From Diaphorobacter caeni (lineage in GTDB: Bacteria; Pseudomonadota; Gammaproteobacteria; Burkholderiales; Burkholderiaceae_C): 64,000 bases of DNA. This document shows positions 8,762-18,209 of this stretch, one piece after another. The stretch spans positions 186,001-250,000 of the forward strand of contig NZ_JADKYZ010000002.1 of assembly GCF_015354245.1 (NCBI RefSeq), given 5' to 3'. Position 1 is the first letter of the stretch. Every line of letters begins with the position of its first letter. Below the pieces are notes generated by a model. The model searched no databases. It saw only the letters and a list, made by a program, of their open reading frames with translations, and was not told the origin of the DNA. The translations under genes were made by a program, and so were the position numbers.

Positions 8762-9396
8762 GCGAGGGGGTGAGCTCGGCTCGTGTCGGCCTTGATGCTC
8801 GCTTTTGTTTTGGTTTCAGTTTTGGCTCTAGCTCTTGCTCTTGGTTTGAGGGCGGAGGCCGGGACTGCCCCCGGCGGGGCAATCACTTTTTGCTTGCGCG
8901 CAAAAAGTAATCAAAAACGCGCTTTCAATACCTCCGGCGGAACTCGACTGCGCGCTTCGCGCTCCGCTCGGACAACCGCCGGAAATCAGTTTTGAAGAGG
9001 TAGTTGCGGCACGACGCTGCGCTTGTGCCGGGGTGCTTGCAGAGTTGGGTTGGGCGCATCATGCCCGCTGTTCTTTTGAACGACGTTGATCCCAGGAGCA
9101 AATCAAAATCGCGCAGCGCTGGCACCCCAGCATCTCGCGAAGTCGCGAGATGCCCGGCACGAGCGAAGCGACGTGCCGAACGCACCTCTTATGAGAATTC
9201 TGACTCGCGGCGGTTGTTCGAGCGGCGCGCGCAGCGCAAAGCGAGTTCTGCCGCGGGTATTCAAAAGCGCATTTTTGGTGACTTTTTGGGCAAGACCAAA
9301 AAGTTACTCCGCCGCCGGGCGGAACTCCCGGCCTCCGCCCTCAACCACGCGGCAGGAGACAAAAGAGCCCCAAGCAAGCACTGCAACCCCACAGCT
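8762..9396. other. Gene-free interval holding structured repeat copy A
   Basis: Between the converging ends of pth and the ferredoxin gene. Almost all of it is the inverted repeat pair at 8848-9342. The remaining flanks show no coding signal. Short open frames across the repeat also occur in its other copy, but they follow from conserved DNA symmetry and have no ribosome sites. Confidence 0.7.
8848..9342. repeat. Structured dispersed repeat, copy A (inverted pair of units)
   Basis: Two divergent copies of a roughly 185-bp unit face each other: left arm 8848-9036, right arm 9148-9342, with a 110-bp centre. Both ends begin GAGGGCGGAGGCCGGGA when read inward. Each arm can form hairpin 0 (GCCGGG/CCCGGC), hairpin 1 (ACTTTTTGC/GCAAAAAGT at 8885-8908; ACTTTTTGG/CCAAAAAGT at 9281-9304), a long hairpin 2 around CGGCGG/CCGCCG, and hairpin 3 (CGGCAC/GTGCCG). 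The centre has a perfect 10-bp dyad (CATCTCGCGA at 9131-9140 and its complement at 9143-9152). The same structure recurs at 32303-32797, with one unit at 53683-53866. No transposase, terminal signature or target duplication was found. Confidence 0.85.
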
Positions 9397-9738
<342 letters not shown>

Positions 9739-9822
9739 TTATCCGATGCCCGGCCCCGCAGCACCCGCGGCGGGTGCATGGCCCAAGACAGGCTGCGGTT
9801 TTTGCCGCTATGCTCGCAACCC

Positions 9823-10785
9823 ATGGCTTTCTTTCTCCTCAAGCGCCTGTTGACTCTGGTGGTGACGCTTCTGGCGGCCTCTGCGGTCGTCTTCGTCGTG
9901 CTGGAAATCCTGCCGGGCAACGCCGCGCAGGTGGCGCTTGGACCCGACGCCTCACCCGAAGCCGTGGCCGAGCTGGCCCAGCAGATGGGTTTGAACCAGC
10001 CCGCCCTCACCCGCTACATGCAATGGGTGGGCGGCCTGCTGCAGGGCGACATGGGCACGAGCTACACCTACGGCTCACCGGTGCGCGAGCTGATCTTCGA
10101 GCGCCTCGCGCTCAGCGTGCCGCTGGCCATCATGGCGATGCTCCTCACCACGCTGATGGCACTGGCGGCCGGCATTTATGCGGCATCGCGGCACAACAAG
10201 CTCGGTGACGTGGGCATCATGGGACTCGCGCAGATCGGCATCGCGATTCCCAATTTCTGGTTCGCGATCCTGCTGATCCTCGTGTTCTCTGTGAAGCTGC
10301 AATGGTTCGCCGCGGGTGGCTTTCCAGGCTGGAGCGAGACCGATGGCGGCGGCTTCTTCGCCGCGCTGCAGGCGCTGCTGCTGCCCGCCATCGCGCTGGC
10401 CGTCGTGCAGGCCGCGATTCTTGCGCGCATCACGCGCTCGGCAGTACTCGACGTGTCGCGCGAAGACTTCGTGCGCACCGCGCGCGCCAAGGGTCTCACG
10501 CAGCGCTCCGCACTCTGGAGGCATGTGCTGCGCAACGCGATGATTCCCGTTGTCACCGTCATGGGCCTGCAGTTCGCCAACCTGCTCGCGGGCACCATCG
10601 TCGTCGAGAATGTGTTTTATCTGCCCGGTCTGGGACGACTGATCTTCCAGTCGATCGCCAACCGCGACCTCATCGTCGTGCGCAACTGCGTGCTGCTGCT
10701 GGCCGCGATGGTGGTGGTCGTGAACTTCGTCGTCGATGTGCTCTACGCCGTCATCGACCCGCGCGTGAAGGCGGGGGAGCTGTGA
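9823..10785 (+). CDS. Peptide-type ABC transporter permease (DppB-like)
   Basis: First inner-membrane permease of a five-gene dipeptide/oligopeptide-type importer. It has 320 residues and about six membrane helices, the N-terminal FFLLKRLLTLV and LPGNAA pattern of DppB-like proteins, and an EAA loop near the C-terminus (VRTARAKGL) that contacts the ATPases. The start at MAFFLLKRL is the usual DppB start; a further upstream ATG would add a non-hydrophobic leader. Its TGA overlaps the next gene's ATG by one base. The substrate could be a peptide, nickel chelate or other amide; the amidase downstream suggests an amide. Confidence 0.9.
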   Translation: MAFFLLKRLLTLVVTLLAASAVVFVVLEILPGNAAQVALGPDASPEAVAELAQQMGLNQPALTRYMQWVGGLLQGDMGTSYTYGSPVRELIFERLALSVPLAIMAMLLTTLMALAAGIYAASRHNKLGDVGIMGLAQIGIAIPNFWFAILLILVFSVKLQWFAAGGFPGWSETDGGGFFAALQALLLPAIALAVVQAAILARITRSAVLDVSREDFVRTARAKGLTQRSALWRHVLRNAMIPVVTVMGLQFANLLAGTIVVENVFYLPGLGRLIFQSIANRDLIVVRNCVLLLAAMVVVVNFVVDVLYAVIDPRVKAGEL

Positions 10786-11666
10786 TGACCTCGACCACAT
10801 CGACCGCCATGCCATCACCCACCGAGAGCGCTCCGGGCTTCTGGCGGCGCGCGCTGCGCAACCACAGCTTCGCCATCGGTGCCGCGCTCACGCTGATGCT
10901 GCTGGCCATGGCCGCGCTGTCCTTCGTCTGGACGCCGCATTCCGCCTACGCCGTGAACATGGACGCGGCCCTGCAGCCCCCCAACGCCACCTACTGGCTG
11001 GGCACGGACGCCTACGGCCGCGACATCGTGTCGTCGCTGCTCGTGGGCGCACGCAGCTCCATCATGGTCGGCGTGATCGCCGTCGGCATCGGCCTCATCA
11101 TTGGCACGGCGCTGGGCCTGCTGGCCGCCGCACGTCGCGGCTGGGTGGAAGAAGTCGTCATGCGGATCGCGGACTTCACCTTCGCGTTTCCTGCCCTGCT
11201 GCTGGCCATCATGCTCACCGCCGTCTACGGCGCGAGCATCCGGAACGCCATCATCGCCATCGGCATCTTCTACATCCCCACCTTCGCACGCGTGACGCGC
11301 GCATCGGCCAAGCAGATCTGGGCGCGCGACTACATCCTCGCCGCACGCGCCTGCGGCAAGGGGCCGTGGCGCATCACCATCGACCATGTGCTGCCCAACA
11401 TCCTCCCCGCGCTGATCGTGCAGGCCACGATTCAATTCGCGCTCGCCATCCTCGCTGAAGCGGCGCTCTCCTATCTGGGCCTTGGCACGCAGGCGCCCGA
11501 GCCCTCCTGGGGCCGCATGCTGGCCGAGGCGCAGACGCTGATGTTCCAGAGCCCGCTGCTTTCGGTCTGGCCCGGTGTGGCCATCGCGCTCACGGTGCTC
11601 GGATTGAACCTGCTCGGCGACGGCTTGCGCGATCTGCTCGATCCGCGTCTTGCGCGCCAACGTTGA
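10785..11666 (+). CDS. Peptide-type ABC transporter permease (DppC-like)
   Basis: Second permease, 293 residues, with an N-terminal cytoplasmic segment, a first membrane helix, the LGTDAYGRDIVSSLLVGAR sequence characteristic of DppC-type permeases, and an EAA loop (ILAARACGKGPWRITIDHVLPN). It begins at an ATG overlapping the stop of the upstream permease, so translation is coupled. It pairs with the upstream permease to form the channel. Confidence 0.9.
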   Translation: MTSTTSTAMPSPTESAPGFWRRALRNHSFAIGAALTLMLLAMAALSFVWTPHSAYAVNMDAALQPPNATYWLGTDAYGRDIVSSLLVGARSSIMVGVIAVGIGLIIGTALGLLAAARRGWVEEVVMRIADFTFAFPALLLAIMLTAVYGASIRNAIIAIGIFYIPTFARVTRASAKQIWARDYILAARACGKGPWRITIDHVLPNILPALIVQATIQFALAILAEAALSYLGLGTQAPEPSWGRMLAEAQTLMFQSPLLSVWPGVAIALTVLGLNLLGDGLRDLLDPRLARQR

Positions 11667-11676
11667 GGGACATGTG

Positions 11677-12702
11677 ATGAACCACAACGAAGCCACCCAC
11701 AGCAGCACGCCACTGCTTGAAGTCAGCGGCCTCGGCATCACGCTGAACACGCATCGCGGCCCCGCGCAGGCCGTGCGCGACGTGGGCTTCACGCTTGCGC
11801 GCGGCGAAACGCTGGGGCTGATCGGCGAATCGGGCAGCGGCAAATCCATCACCGCCATGGCGCTGATGGGCCTGCTGCCCGAATCCGCGACGACGCAGGG
11901 CAGCGTGCGCTTCGATGGACAGGAACTGCTCGGACTTTCCGACAAGGCGATGTGTGCCCTGCGCGGCCATCGCATGGCCATGGTGTTCCAGGAGCCGATG
12001 ACGGCATTGAACCCGGTACACACCATTGGAAATCAGGTGGCCGAGCCGCTGCGCCTGCACCAGAAGCTCTCGGCGCGCGAAGCCCGCGAAGCTGCGCTCG
12101 CGCTGCTCGACCGCGTCGGCATTCCGCAGCCCGCGCAGCGCTTTGACGCCTACCCGCACCAGTTCTCGGGCGGGCAGCGCCAACGCATCACCATCGCCAT
12201 GGCGCTCGCCTGCAACCCCGACCTGCTGATCGCCGACGAACCCACGACCGCGCTCGACGTGACCGTGCAGCAGCAGATCCTCGACCTCATCGCCGATCTG
12301 GTGGACGAGCGACGCATGTCGCTGATTCTCATCTCGCACGACCTCGGCGTGATTTCGCAAAACGTGGACCGCATGCTCGTGATGTACGGCGGAACCGTCG
12401 TCGAAAGCGGCTCGACTGCGCAGGTCTTCGATCACATGGCCCATCCCTACACGCGCGGCCTGCTCGCGGCGCGCCCGCGCATGGCGGCGCTCGGTCAGAA
12501 CAGGGCGCGACTGCAGACGATCCGCGGCACGGTGCCGGAGCTCGTCGATCTGCCCCGTGGCTGCCCGTTCGCGGGCCGCTGCGAATTCACCACCGACGCC
12601 TGCTCGCGCGAGCGACCTGCCGAACAAACGCTCGCGCCCGGCCACGAAGTGCGCTGCCTGCGGCCCGAGGCGATCGCTGCCGAGCACGGAGCACACGCAT
12701 GA
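11677..12702 (+). CDS. Peptide-type ABC transporter ATPase (DppD-like)
   Basis: One of two ATPases energising the importer, 341 residues. Walker A is at residues 50-57 (GESGSGKS), followed by signature FSGGQRQR and Walker B LLIADEPTTALD. The C-terminal cysteine-containing sequence GCPFAGRCEF is typical of the oligopeptide ATPase family, where such cysteines can bind an iron-sulfur cluster. The start ATG has GAGGGA 6 bp upstream; a GTG one codon earlier is possible. The stop overlaps the next ATPase gene by four bases. Confidence 0.92.
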   Translation: MNHNEATHSSTPLLEVSGLGITLNTHRGPAQAVRDVGFTLARGETLGLIGESGSGKSITAMALMGLLPESATTQGSVRFDGQELLGLSDKAMCALRGHRMAMVFQEPMTALNPVHTIGNQVAEPLRLHQKLSAREAREAALALLDRVGIPQPAQRFDAYPHQFSGGQRQRITIAMALACNPDLLIADEPTTALDVTVQQQILDLIADLVDERRMSLILISHDLGVISQNVDRMLVMYGGTVVESGSTAQVFDHMAHPYTRGLLAARPRMAALGQNRARLQTIRGTVPELVDLPRGCPFAGRCEFTTDACSRERPAEQTLAPGHEVRCLRPEAIAAEHGAHA

Positions 12703-13541
12703 ACGCCAACGCGAGCCCCCTGCTCGAAGTGCATGAGCTCACGCGCAGCTACGACCTGCCACGAGCCTCGCTGTTCGGTCCTCGCGAACAGGTGCATGCG
12801 CTGCGCGGCGTGAGCCTCGCGCTGGAGGCGGGAAAGAGCCTCGGCGTGGTCGGTGAATCGGGCTCGGGCAAGTCCACGCTCGCGCGCCTCGTCATGGCGC
12901 TGGACACGCCGACCTCGGGGAGCGTCCGGCTGCTCGGGCACGACCTGCACCAGCTCGATCCGGCTGCGCTGCGTGCGGCACGGCGCGATTTTCAGATGGT
13001 GTTTCAGGACCCCTACGGCTCGCTCGATCCGCGCCAGACCGTGGCGCGCATCATCACCGAGCCCATGGCCGCGCTGCAGCGCGCCAACCAGGCCGAGATG
13101 CGCGAGCGTGCGCTGGAAGTGCTCGCCCAGGTCGGGCTTCGCGCCACCGACATCGACAAGTTTCCGCATGAGTTCTCCGGCGGCCAGCGCCAGCGCATCG
13201 CGATTGCGCGCGCGCTGATGACCCGACCCCGCCTCATCGTCGCCGACGAACCGGTCAGCGCGCTCGACGTGTCGGTGCAGGCCCAGGTGCTCAATCTCAT
13301 GCAGGACCTGCAGCAGCAATCGGGTCTGTCGTATCTGCTGATCAGCCACGACCTCGCGGTGGTGAGCCATCTGTGCGACGAAGTCGTCGTCATGCATCAG
13401 GGGCAGATCGTCGAGCGCGGCACGCCCGCCGAACTGTTCACGCAGGCGCAGCATCCCTACACGCAGACGCTGGTGAACGCGGTGCCGCAGATCGCGCCGG
13501 GCCTCGCGCGCGCGCGCCGCGCGGCACGCAGGGCAGCCTGA
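12699..13541 (+). CDS. Peptide-type ABC transporter ATPase (DppF-like), short form
   Basis: Second ATPase of the importer. Walker A lies at residues 52-60 (GESGSGKST), with signature FSGGQRQRIA and Walker B LIVADEPVSALD. At 280 residues it is shorter than typical DppF proteins: it stops soon after the nucleotide-binding domain in an arginine/alanine-rich tail and lacks the cysteine-containing C-terminal domain present in its partner. The truncation looks natural, since no frameshift remnants follow. It overlaps the upstream gene by four bases (ATGA). Confidence 0.9.
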   Translation: MNANASPLLEVHELTRSYDLPRASLFGPREQVHALRGVSLALEAGKSLGVVGESGSGKSTLARLVMALDTPTSGSVRLLGHDLHQLDPAALRAARRDFQMVFQDPYGSLDPRQTVARIITEPMAALQRANQAEMRERALEVLAQVGLRATDIDKFPHEFSGGQRQRIAIARALMTRPRLIVADEPVSALDVSVQAQVLNLMQDLQQQSGLSYLLISHDLAVVSHLCDEVVVMHQGQIVERGTPAELFTQAQHPYTQTLVNAVPQIAPGLARARRAARRAA

Positions 13542-13671
13542 GCATCATTCCTATCTGTGCGGACGTTCGCATCTGTAGTAAAACACGGTTGATACGCAGA
13601 CCACCCGCAACGCATCCTCGGTGATGCCGATGCGGTTCGGCCTGCCTGCAACCTTCTGGAGACCCCCACCT

Positions 13672-15162
13672 ATGTTGAATCGTCGCACCGTCCTGGCGAC
13701 CGGCGCACTGTCTGCCGTGCCTTTGATGACCCCGCTTTCCTCGCTCGCGCAGACGAAGAAGGACTCGGTCTCGCTGGCGCTCACGCTGGAACCACCGGGG
13801 CTCGATCCCACGGCCGGTGCGGCTTCGTCGATCGCCGAGATCACGCTCTACAACATCTACGAGACGCTCACCAAGATCAACGCCGACGGCAGCGTCTCGC
13901 CGCTGCTCGCCGAAAGCTGGGAGGTCTCGCCCGACCTCAAGACCTACACCTTCAAGCTGCGCAAGAACGTGAAGTTCCAGAACGGCGAGCCGTTCAACGC
14001 GAATGCCGTGAAGTTCTCGTTTGACCGCGCGGGCGGCGACAAGAGCACCAACAAGGACAAGCGCACCTTCGCCGGGCTCAACGCCAAAGTCGTCGATGAC
14101 AGCACCCTCGTGCTGATCAACAGCGAGATCGACCCCGATCTGCTGTTCGTGCTCGGCCAGGCCACCGCCATCATCGTCGAGCCCAAGAGCGTGGCCACCA
14201 ACGCCACCAAGCCCGTAGGCACCGGCCCCTACAAGCTGGACGCCTGGGCGCGCGGCTCGTCGATCACGCTCGGCGCATCGCAGAGCTTCCGCCAGCCCTC
14301 CGCCATCAGGATCAAGCGCGCCACCTTCCGCTTCATCCCCGACCCGGCCGCGCAGGTCGCCGCCATGCTCGCCGGGGACGTCGATGCATTCCCGCGCATC
14401 ACGCCGCGCAGCGTCGCGCAGTTCAAGGCGAATCCGCGCTTCCAGGTGGTGATCAGCGGCTCGCGCGCCAAGACGATTCTCGCGATGAACAACGCGCGCA
14501 AGCCGTTGGGCGACGTGCGCGTGCGCCGCGCCATCGCCGCAGCCATCGACCGCAAGGCCGTGATTCAGGGCGCGGCCGATGGCCTCGGCGCCCCCATCGG
14601 CAGCTACTACGTGCCCGGCGCCTTCGGCTACATCGACACCACGGGCGTCAATCCGTATGACGTGGAAAAGGCCAAGAAGCTGATGGCCGAAGCGGGCGTG
14701 AAGACGCCGCTCGAACTCACCATGACGCTGCCTCCCGCGCCGTACGCACGTCAGGGCGGCGAGGTGATCACGGCCGAACTTGCCAAGATCGGCATCGTCG
14801 TGAAGACGCAGAACGTCGAATGGGCGCAGTGGCTCTCGGGCACCTACACCAACAAGAACTACGATCTGTCCATCGTCTCGCACGTCGAGCCGTTTGATCT
14901 CAACAACTACGCCAAACCCGACTACTACTGGGGCTACCAGTCCGACAAGTTCAAGGCGCTCTACGAAAAGATCCAGACCGCCGAGCGCCCCGCCGACCGC
15001 GCGCGGCTGCTCGGTGACGCGCAGCGCATGCTGGCCGAGGAAGTGCCCAGCGTCTACCTCTACCAGCCGCAGTGGGTCACAGTCGCCAACAAGAATCTGC
15101 GTGGCCTCTGGAAGGACATGCCGGTCTTCGTGAACGACCTGTCCGCGCTGTCGTGGGCATGA
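13672..15162 (+). CDS. Peptide-type ABC transporter substrate-binding protein
   Basis: Family-5 periplasmic binding protein of 496 residues that delivers the substrate to the two permeases. The N-terminus MLNRRTVLATGAL is a possible twin-arginine or Sec signal cleaved after SLAQ. The body contains LTLEPPGLDPTAGA, LAESWEVSPDLKTYTF and VRRAIAAAIDRKAVI, all hallmarks of this family. The start ATG has GGAGA about 10 bp upstream. It follows the ATPase genes by 130 bp and may have its own expression level. Substrate identity cannot be read from sequence. Confidence 0.92.
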   Translation: MLNRRTVLATGALSAVPLMTPLSSLAQTKKDSVSLALTLEPPGLDPTAGAASSIAEITLYNIYETLTKINADGSVSPLLAESWEVSPDLKTYTFKLRKNVKFQNGEPFNANAVKFSFDRAGGDKSTNKDKRTFAGLNAKVVDDSTLVLINSEIDPDLLFVLGQATAIIVEPKSVATNATKPVGTGPYKLDAWARGSSITLGASQSFRQPSAIRIKRATFRFIPDPAAQVAAMLAGDVDAFPRITPRSVAQFKANPRFQVVISGSRAKTILAMNNARKPLGDVRVRRAIAAAIDRKAVIQGAADGLGAPIGSYYVPGAFGYIDTTGVNPYDVEKAKKLMAEAGVKTPLELTMTLPPAPYARQGGEVITAELAKIGIVVKTQNVEWAQWLSGTYTNKNYDLSIVSHVEPFDLNNYAKPDYYWGYQSDKFKALYEKIQTAERPADRARLLGDAQRMLAEEVPSVYLYQPQWVTVANKNLRGLWKDMPVFVNDLSALSWA

Positions 15163-15202
15163 TGCTTGCGGGTCGCTGCCGCTGAGTGCGCCGCTGAACC
15201 AT

Positions 15203-15221
15203 TGCACCCCAAGGGGGTGCA
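15203..15221 (+). terminator. Hairpin between binding protein and amidase
   Basis: TGCACCCC and GGGGTGCA form a tight stem around a three-base loop, 40 bp after the binding-protein stop. It lacks a T-run and may only reduce read-through into the amidase gene. Confidence 0.35.
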
Positions 15222-15278
15222 CGGTGCGCTTCGTTCCGTGTCGTTGTTTCGTCGTCCTTGTTTGAAAAGATCTGGTTG

Positions 15279-16700
15279 ATGTCTGCTGCCCTCCACGAAC
15301 TCAGCGCCAGCGAACTGCTGGCCGCCTACCGCTCCCGCCAACTCTCGCCCGTCGAGGTCACGCAGTCCGTGCTGGACCGCGCGGCCCGGTGGGAGCCCGA
15401 ACTGCACGCCACCTACCTGCTGAACCCGCAGGGCGCGCTTGTTCAGGCGCGTGCCAGCGAGGCACGCTGGCAGCGCGGCGCGCCCGTCGGCCTGCTCGAC
15501 GGCGTGCCGGTCACCATCAAGGAAAACATCGCCACCAAGGGCGAGCCCACGCCGCTCGGCACCGCGGCGACGGAGCTGTTCCCGTCAATGGCCGACTCGC
15601 CCGCGGCGGCGCGGCTGCGCGAATCGGGCGCGGTGTTCTTCGCCAAGACCACGATGCCCGACTACGGCATGCTGTCCTCGGGGCTCTCAAGCTTTCACGC
15701 GCTCACGCGCAATCCGTGGGATTTGAGCAAGGGGCCGGGTGGCTCGAGTGCAGGGGCCGGCGCGGCGTCGGCCGCCGGTTACGGGCCGCTGCACATCGGC
15801 ACCGACATCGGCGGATCGATCCGCCTGCCCGCGAGCTGGTGCGGCATCTTCGGTCTCAAGCCCAGCCTTGGCCGCGTGCCCATCGACCCGCCCTACACCG
15901 GCCGTGCGGCGGGTCCGATGACGCGCACCGTCACCGATGCCGCGCTGATGATGCAGGTGCTGTCGCAGCCCGATGCGCGCGACAGCATGAGCCTGCCCGC
16001 ACAGAGCATCGCCTGGCAGGAAGCGTGCAACGCAACGCCCGCGTTCTTTGACGGCAAGCGCATCGGGCTGCTGCTGGATGCGGGCTGCGGCCTGCCGCTC
16101 GATGTGGAAGTGCGCAGCGCCATCGAGGCCGCAGCGCAATGGCTGACGGCGGCGGGCGCGCAGGTCGTGCCGATGAAGCCGTTCATGACGCCCGAGATGC
16201 TCGAAGGCATGGACCATTTCTGGCGCATCCGCTCGTTCGCCGACATGCAACTGCTGCCCGCCGAGCGCCTCGCCAAGGTCCTGCCCTACATCCGCACCTG
16301 GGCCGAAAGCGCCGCAGATTTTTCGGGCAGGCAGGTGTTCGACGCGAGCCAGCAATTCCATCTCACGCGCGTCGCCACGGTGCGCGCCTGCAACGCGTTC
16401 GACTACGTGATCTCTCCGGTCGCGCCGCATGTGGCGTTTCAGGCCGAATGGGCGTCACCCACCAACGATCCATTCAAGCCGCTCGAGCACATCGGTTTCA
16501 CCGTGCCGTTCAACATGTCGGAGCAGCCCGCGTCATCGGTCAACTGCGGCTACACCGCGAGCGGCCTGCCCATCGGCCTGCAGATCGCCGGTGCACGCTT
16601 TGACGATCTCGGCGTGCTCAAGGCGTCGCGCGCGTTCGAGCAGATGCGCGGCGCGCAGCGCGCATGGCCCGAACCTGCCCCCGGCGCATCAACGCTGTGA
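15279..16700 (+). CDS. Amidase-signature family amidase
   Basis: Hydrolyses an amide bond through a Ser-cisSer-Lys triad. K81 (VTIKENIATKG), the cis-serine S156 (GGSSAG) and the nucleophile S180 (TDIGGSIR) are all present in the 473-residue sequence. No signal peptide is visible, so it probably acts on an imported substrate in the cytoplasm. Position at the end of the peptide-type ABC operon suggests that the importer brings in its substrate. It overlaps the convergent LysE-family gene by 12 bp. Specificity is unknown. Confidence 0.93.
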   Translation: MSAALHELSASELLAAYRSRQLSPVEVTQSVLDRAARWEPELHATYLLNPQGALVQARASEARWQRGAPVGLLDGVPVTIKENIATKGEPTPLGTAATELFPSMADSPAAARLRESGAVFFAKTTMPDYGMLSSGLSSFHALTRNPWDLSKGPGGSSAGAGAASAAGYGPLHIGTDIGGSIRLPASWCGIFGLKPSLGRVPIDPPYTGRAAGPMTRTVTDAALMMQVLSQPDARDSMSLPAQSIAWQEACNATPAFFDGKRIGLLLDAGCGLPLDVEVRSAIEAAAQWLTAAGAQVVPMKPFMTPEMLEGMDHFWRIRSFADMQLLPAERLAKVLPYIRTWAESAADFSGRQVFDASQQFHLTRVATVRACNAFDYVISPVAPHVAFQAEWASPTNDPFKPLEHIGFTVPFNMSEQPASSVNCGYTASGLPIGLQIAGARFDDLGVLKASRAFEQMRGAQRAWPEPAPGASTL

Positions 16701-17345
16701 CGTCGCGAGCTTCACCGCGAGGCCCACGAAGACCAGCGCGGTGATCTTGTTGAGCCAGAACTGACCTCGCGCCGACTTCAGCAGCAGACGCCCGAACACG
16801 CCCGAGAAGATAGCGATCGCGCCAAAGACCAGAAACGTCGCGACGATGAACACCGCGCCGAACGCGAAGATCTGCGGGGCGACGGGCCCCAGCGCGGGAT
16901 TGGCGAACTGCGGCAGAAACGCCAGGAAAAAGATCAGCACCTTGGGGTTGGTGAGGTTCATCACCACTCCGCGCATCACCATGCGCAGAAGGTCTCCGCT
17001 CGACGTGGCCTGCACGGCCGCAGCCGCTTGCGCGTCGTCGCCCTCCTCCTTCACGCTGATCGGCGCGCGCCACGCACCCCATGCCAGGTAGACGAGATAG
17101 GCCGCCCCGCACCACTTGAGCACCGTGAACGCCATCTCCGACGCGGCGAACACGGCGGCCAGCCCCAGCGCCACCGCCGTGGTGTGCACGATGATGCCCA
17201 TGCACAGCCCCACCACCACGGCAAGCCCCATGCGCCAGCCGCGCTGCGCCGACTGCAGCAGCACGAAGAGATTGTCCGGCCCCGGGCTCAGGCCCAGAAG
17301 AACGGCTACGCCAAAGAAGGTGATGAGGGTCTGGAGGGTCGGCAT
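16689..17345 (-). CDS. LysE/RhtB-family amino-acid exporter
   Basis: A 218-residue inner-membrane protein with about six hydrophobic segments. The N-terminal GLSPGPDNLFVLLQSAQRG is the family signature, and NLTNPKVLIFFLAFLPQF near residue 130 is its second conserved block. Such proteins export amino acids or homoserine-like metabolites. A charged loop of about 20 residues (EEGDDAQ) sits mid-protein. It is divergent from the unassigned gene at 17484 and its end overlaps the amidase gene. The exact substrate is unknown. Confidence 0.92.
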   Translation of the reverse strand: MPTLQTLITFFGVAVLLGLSPGPDNLFVLLQSAQRGWRMGLAVVVGLCMGIIVHTTAVALGLAAVFAASEMAFTVLKWCGAAYLVYLAWGAWRAPISVKEEGDDAQAAAAVQATSSGDLLRMVMRGVVMNLTNPKVLIFFLAFLPQFANPALGPVAPQIFAFGAVFIVATFLVFGAIAIFSGVFGRLLLKSARGQFWLNKITALVFVGLAVKLATSQR

Positions 17346-17483
17346 GGTGGGCAAGCAAGCGAAAACCCCTGCATTCTGCACCGAACCGATGCCCGAGCAC
17401 GCCACCGGTCGTCGCACAATAGAGGGTTCGCGCGAATGAGGCAACATGCCGCTTCGCGCCCTTTTTCCTACTTCCACACATCC

Positions 17484-18086
17484 ATGGATCCGATTCTTCT
17501 GGTGCTGCTCGCGGCAACGGCCTCCTATTTCATCAATGCCAAGCAGCAGCGCCAGCGCATCGCCGTGCTCGCCGAACACCTGCAGCCATTCCAGATCGAG
17601 AAGCACATCGAGGCGCTCACGCAGGGCTATCTGCGTGCCATGGGCGAGAAGGAAGACGAGCGCCGCCTGCAGGTGCTGGCACTGCTCGGGGACAACGAGC
17701 AATCGCTGGTCAGCCAGTTCAACCGCTTCAGCGCCTCGTTCCAGAAGGTCGGCGAGCCGATGGCGCGCGTGAGCAAGCTGCCCGTGAGCCTGCCGTTCGC
17801 CACCCAGTTCATGGCCGGTGGCACCTTCGACATGCGCAAGCTGGTGCAGGTCCACGCACAGGGTTTCGAGCGCGTGGTGCGCAACGAAGCGGGCCGCGCG
17901 CCGCGCGACCGGGCCTTCATGATGACCGCTGAGATCCTGCTGATGCAGCACAGCTGCCACTGGTTCTGCAAGTCCAAATCCATCGCCTCCGCGCGCATGC
18001 TGGCGCGCAACAAGACGCCGCACGAACAGCTCCTCCAATCGGTGTCGCCCGAGACGCGCGCGGCGTATCAGGCATTGGTCGGCTGA
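17484..18086 (+). CDS. Unassigned protein with N-terminal membrane anchor
   Basis: I do not recognise this 200-residue protein. It opens with a hydrophobic stretch (PILLVLLAATASYFI) and continues as a soluble, mostly helical, charged domain. This has a central Met/Phe-rich region (FATQFMAGGTFDMRKLV) and a Cys-His pair in SCHWFCKSKS. Codon usage is like its neighbours and the frame is long and uninterrupted, supporting a real gene. It is divergent from the LysE-type gene across 138 bp, so the two may share a control region. Confidence 0.7.
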   Translation: MDPILLVLLAATASYFINAKQQRQRIAVLAEHLQPFQIEKHIEALTQGYLRAMGEKEDERRLQVLALLGDNEQSLVSQFNRFSASFQKVGEPMARVSKLPVSLPFATQFMAGGTFDMRKLVQVHAQGFERVVRNEAGRAPRDRAFMMTAEILLMQHSCHWFCKSKSIASARMLARNKTPHEQLLQSVSPETRAAYQALVG

Positions 18087-18209
18087 TCGCGCCACAGCGC
18101 CGCTGTAGGACAAGCCCGGGGCTTGTGCACAAGCCCTTGCGGGCCGCGCCGCGCTTCCCGCAGAATGGTGCCAGCGTTACATGCAGCAACACCGCATGCC
18201 CCAGCCCAC

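Noticed and set aside
8925-9185. Open minus-strand frame over repeat copy A encoding a short basic protein, with a similar frame at 32374-32640 over copy B
   Set aside because: The shared peptide (HLATSRDAGVPALRDF) comes from the central DNA conserved for structure. There is no ribosome site, and the rest of the two frames is not alike.
9761-9777. Palindrome GCACCCGCGGCGGGTGC before the DppB-like permease gene
   Set aside because: A perfect 8-bp-arm dyad, but such GC-rich palindromes are frequent at this composition and no paired site or consensus was found.
12699-13541. Truncation of the DppF-like ATPase by frameshift
   Set aside because: The sequence after the stop in all frames shows no continuation of the missing C-terminal domain, so the short form seems genuine.
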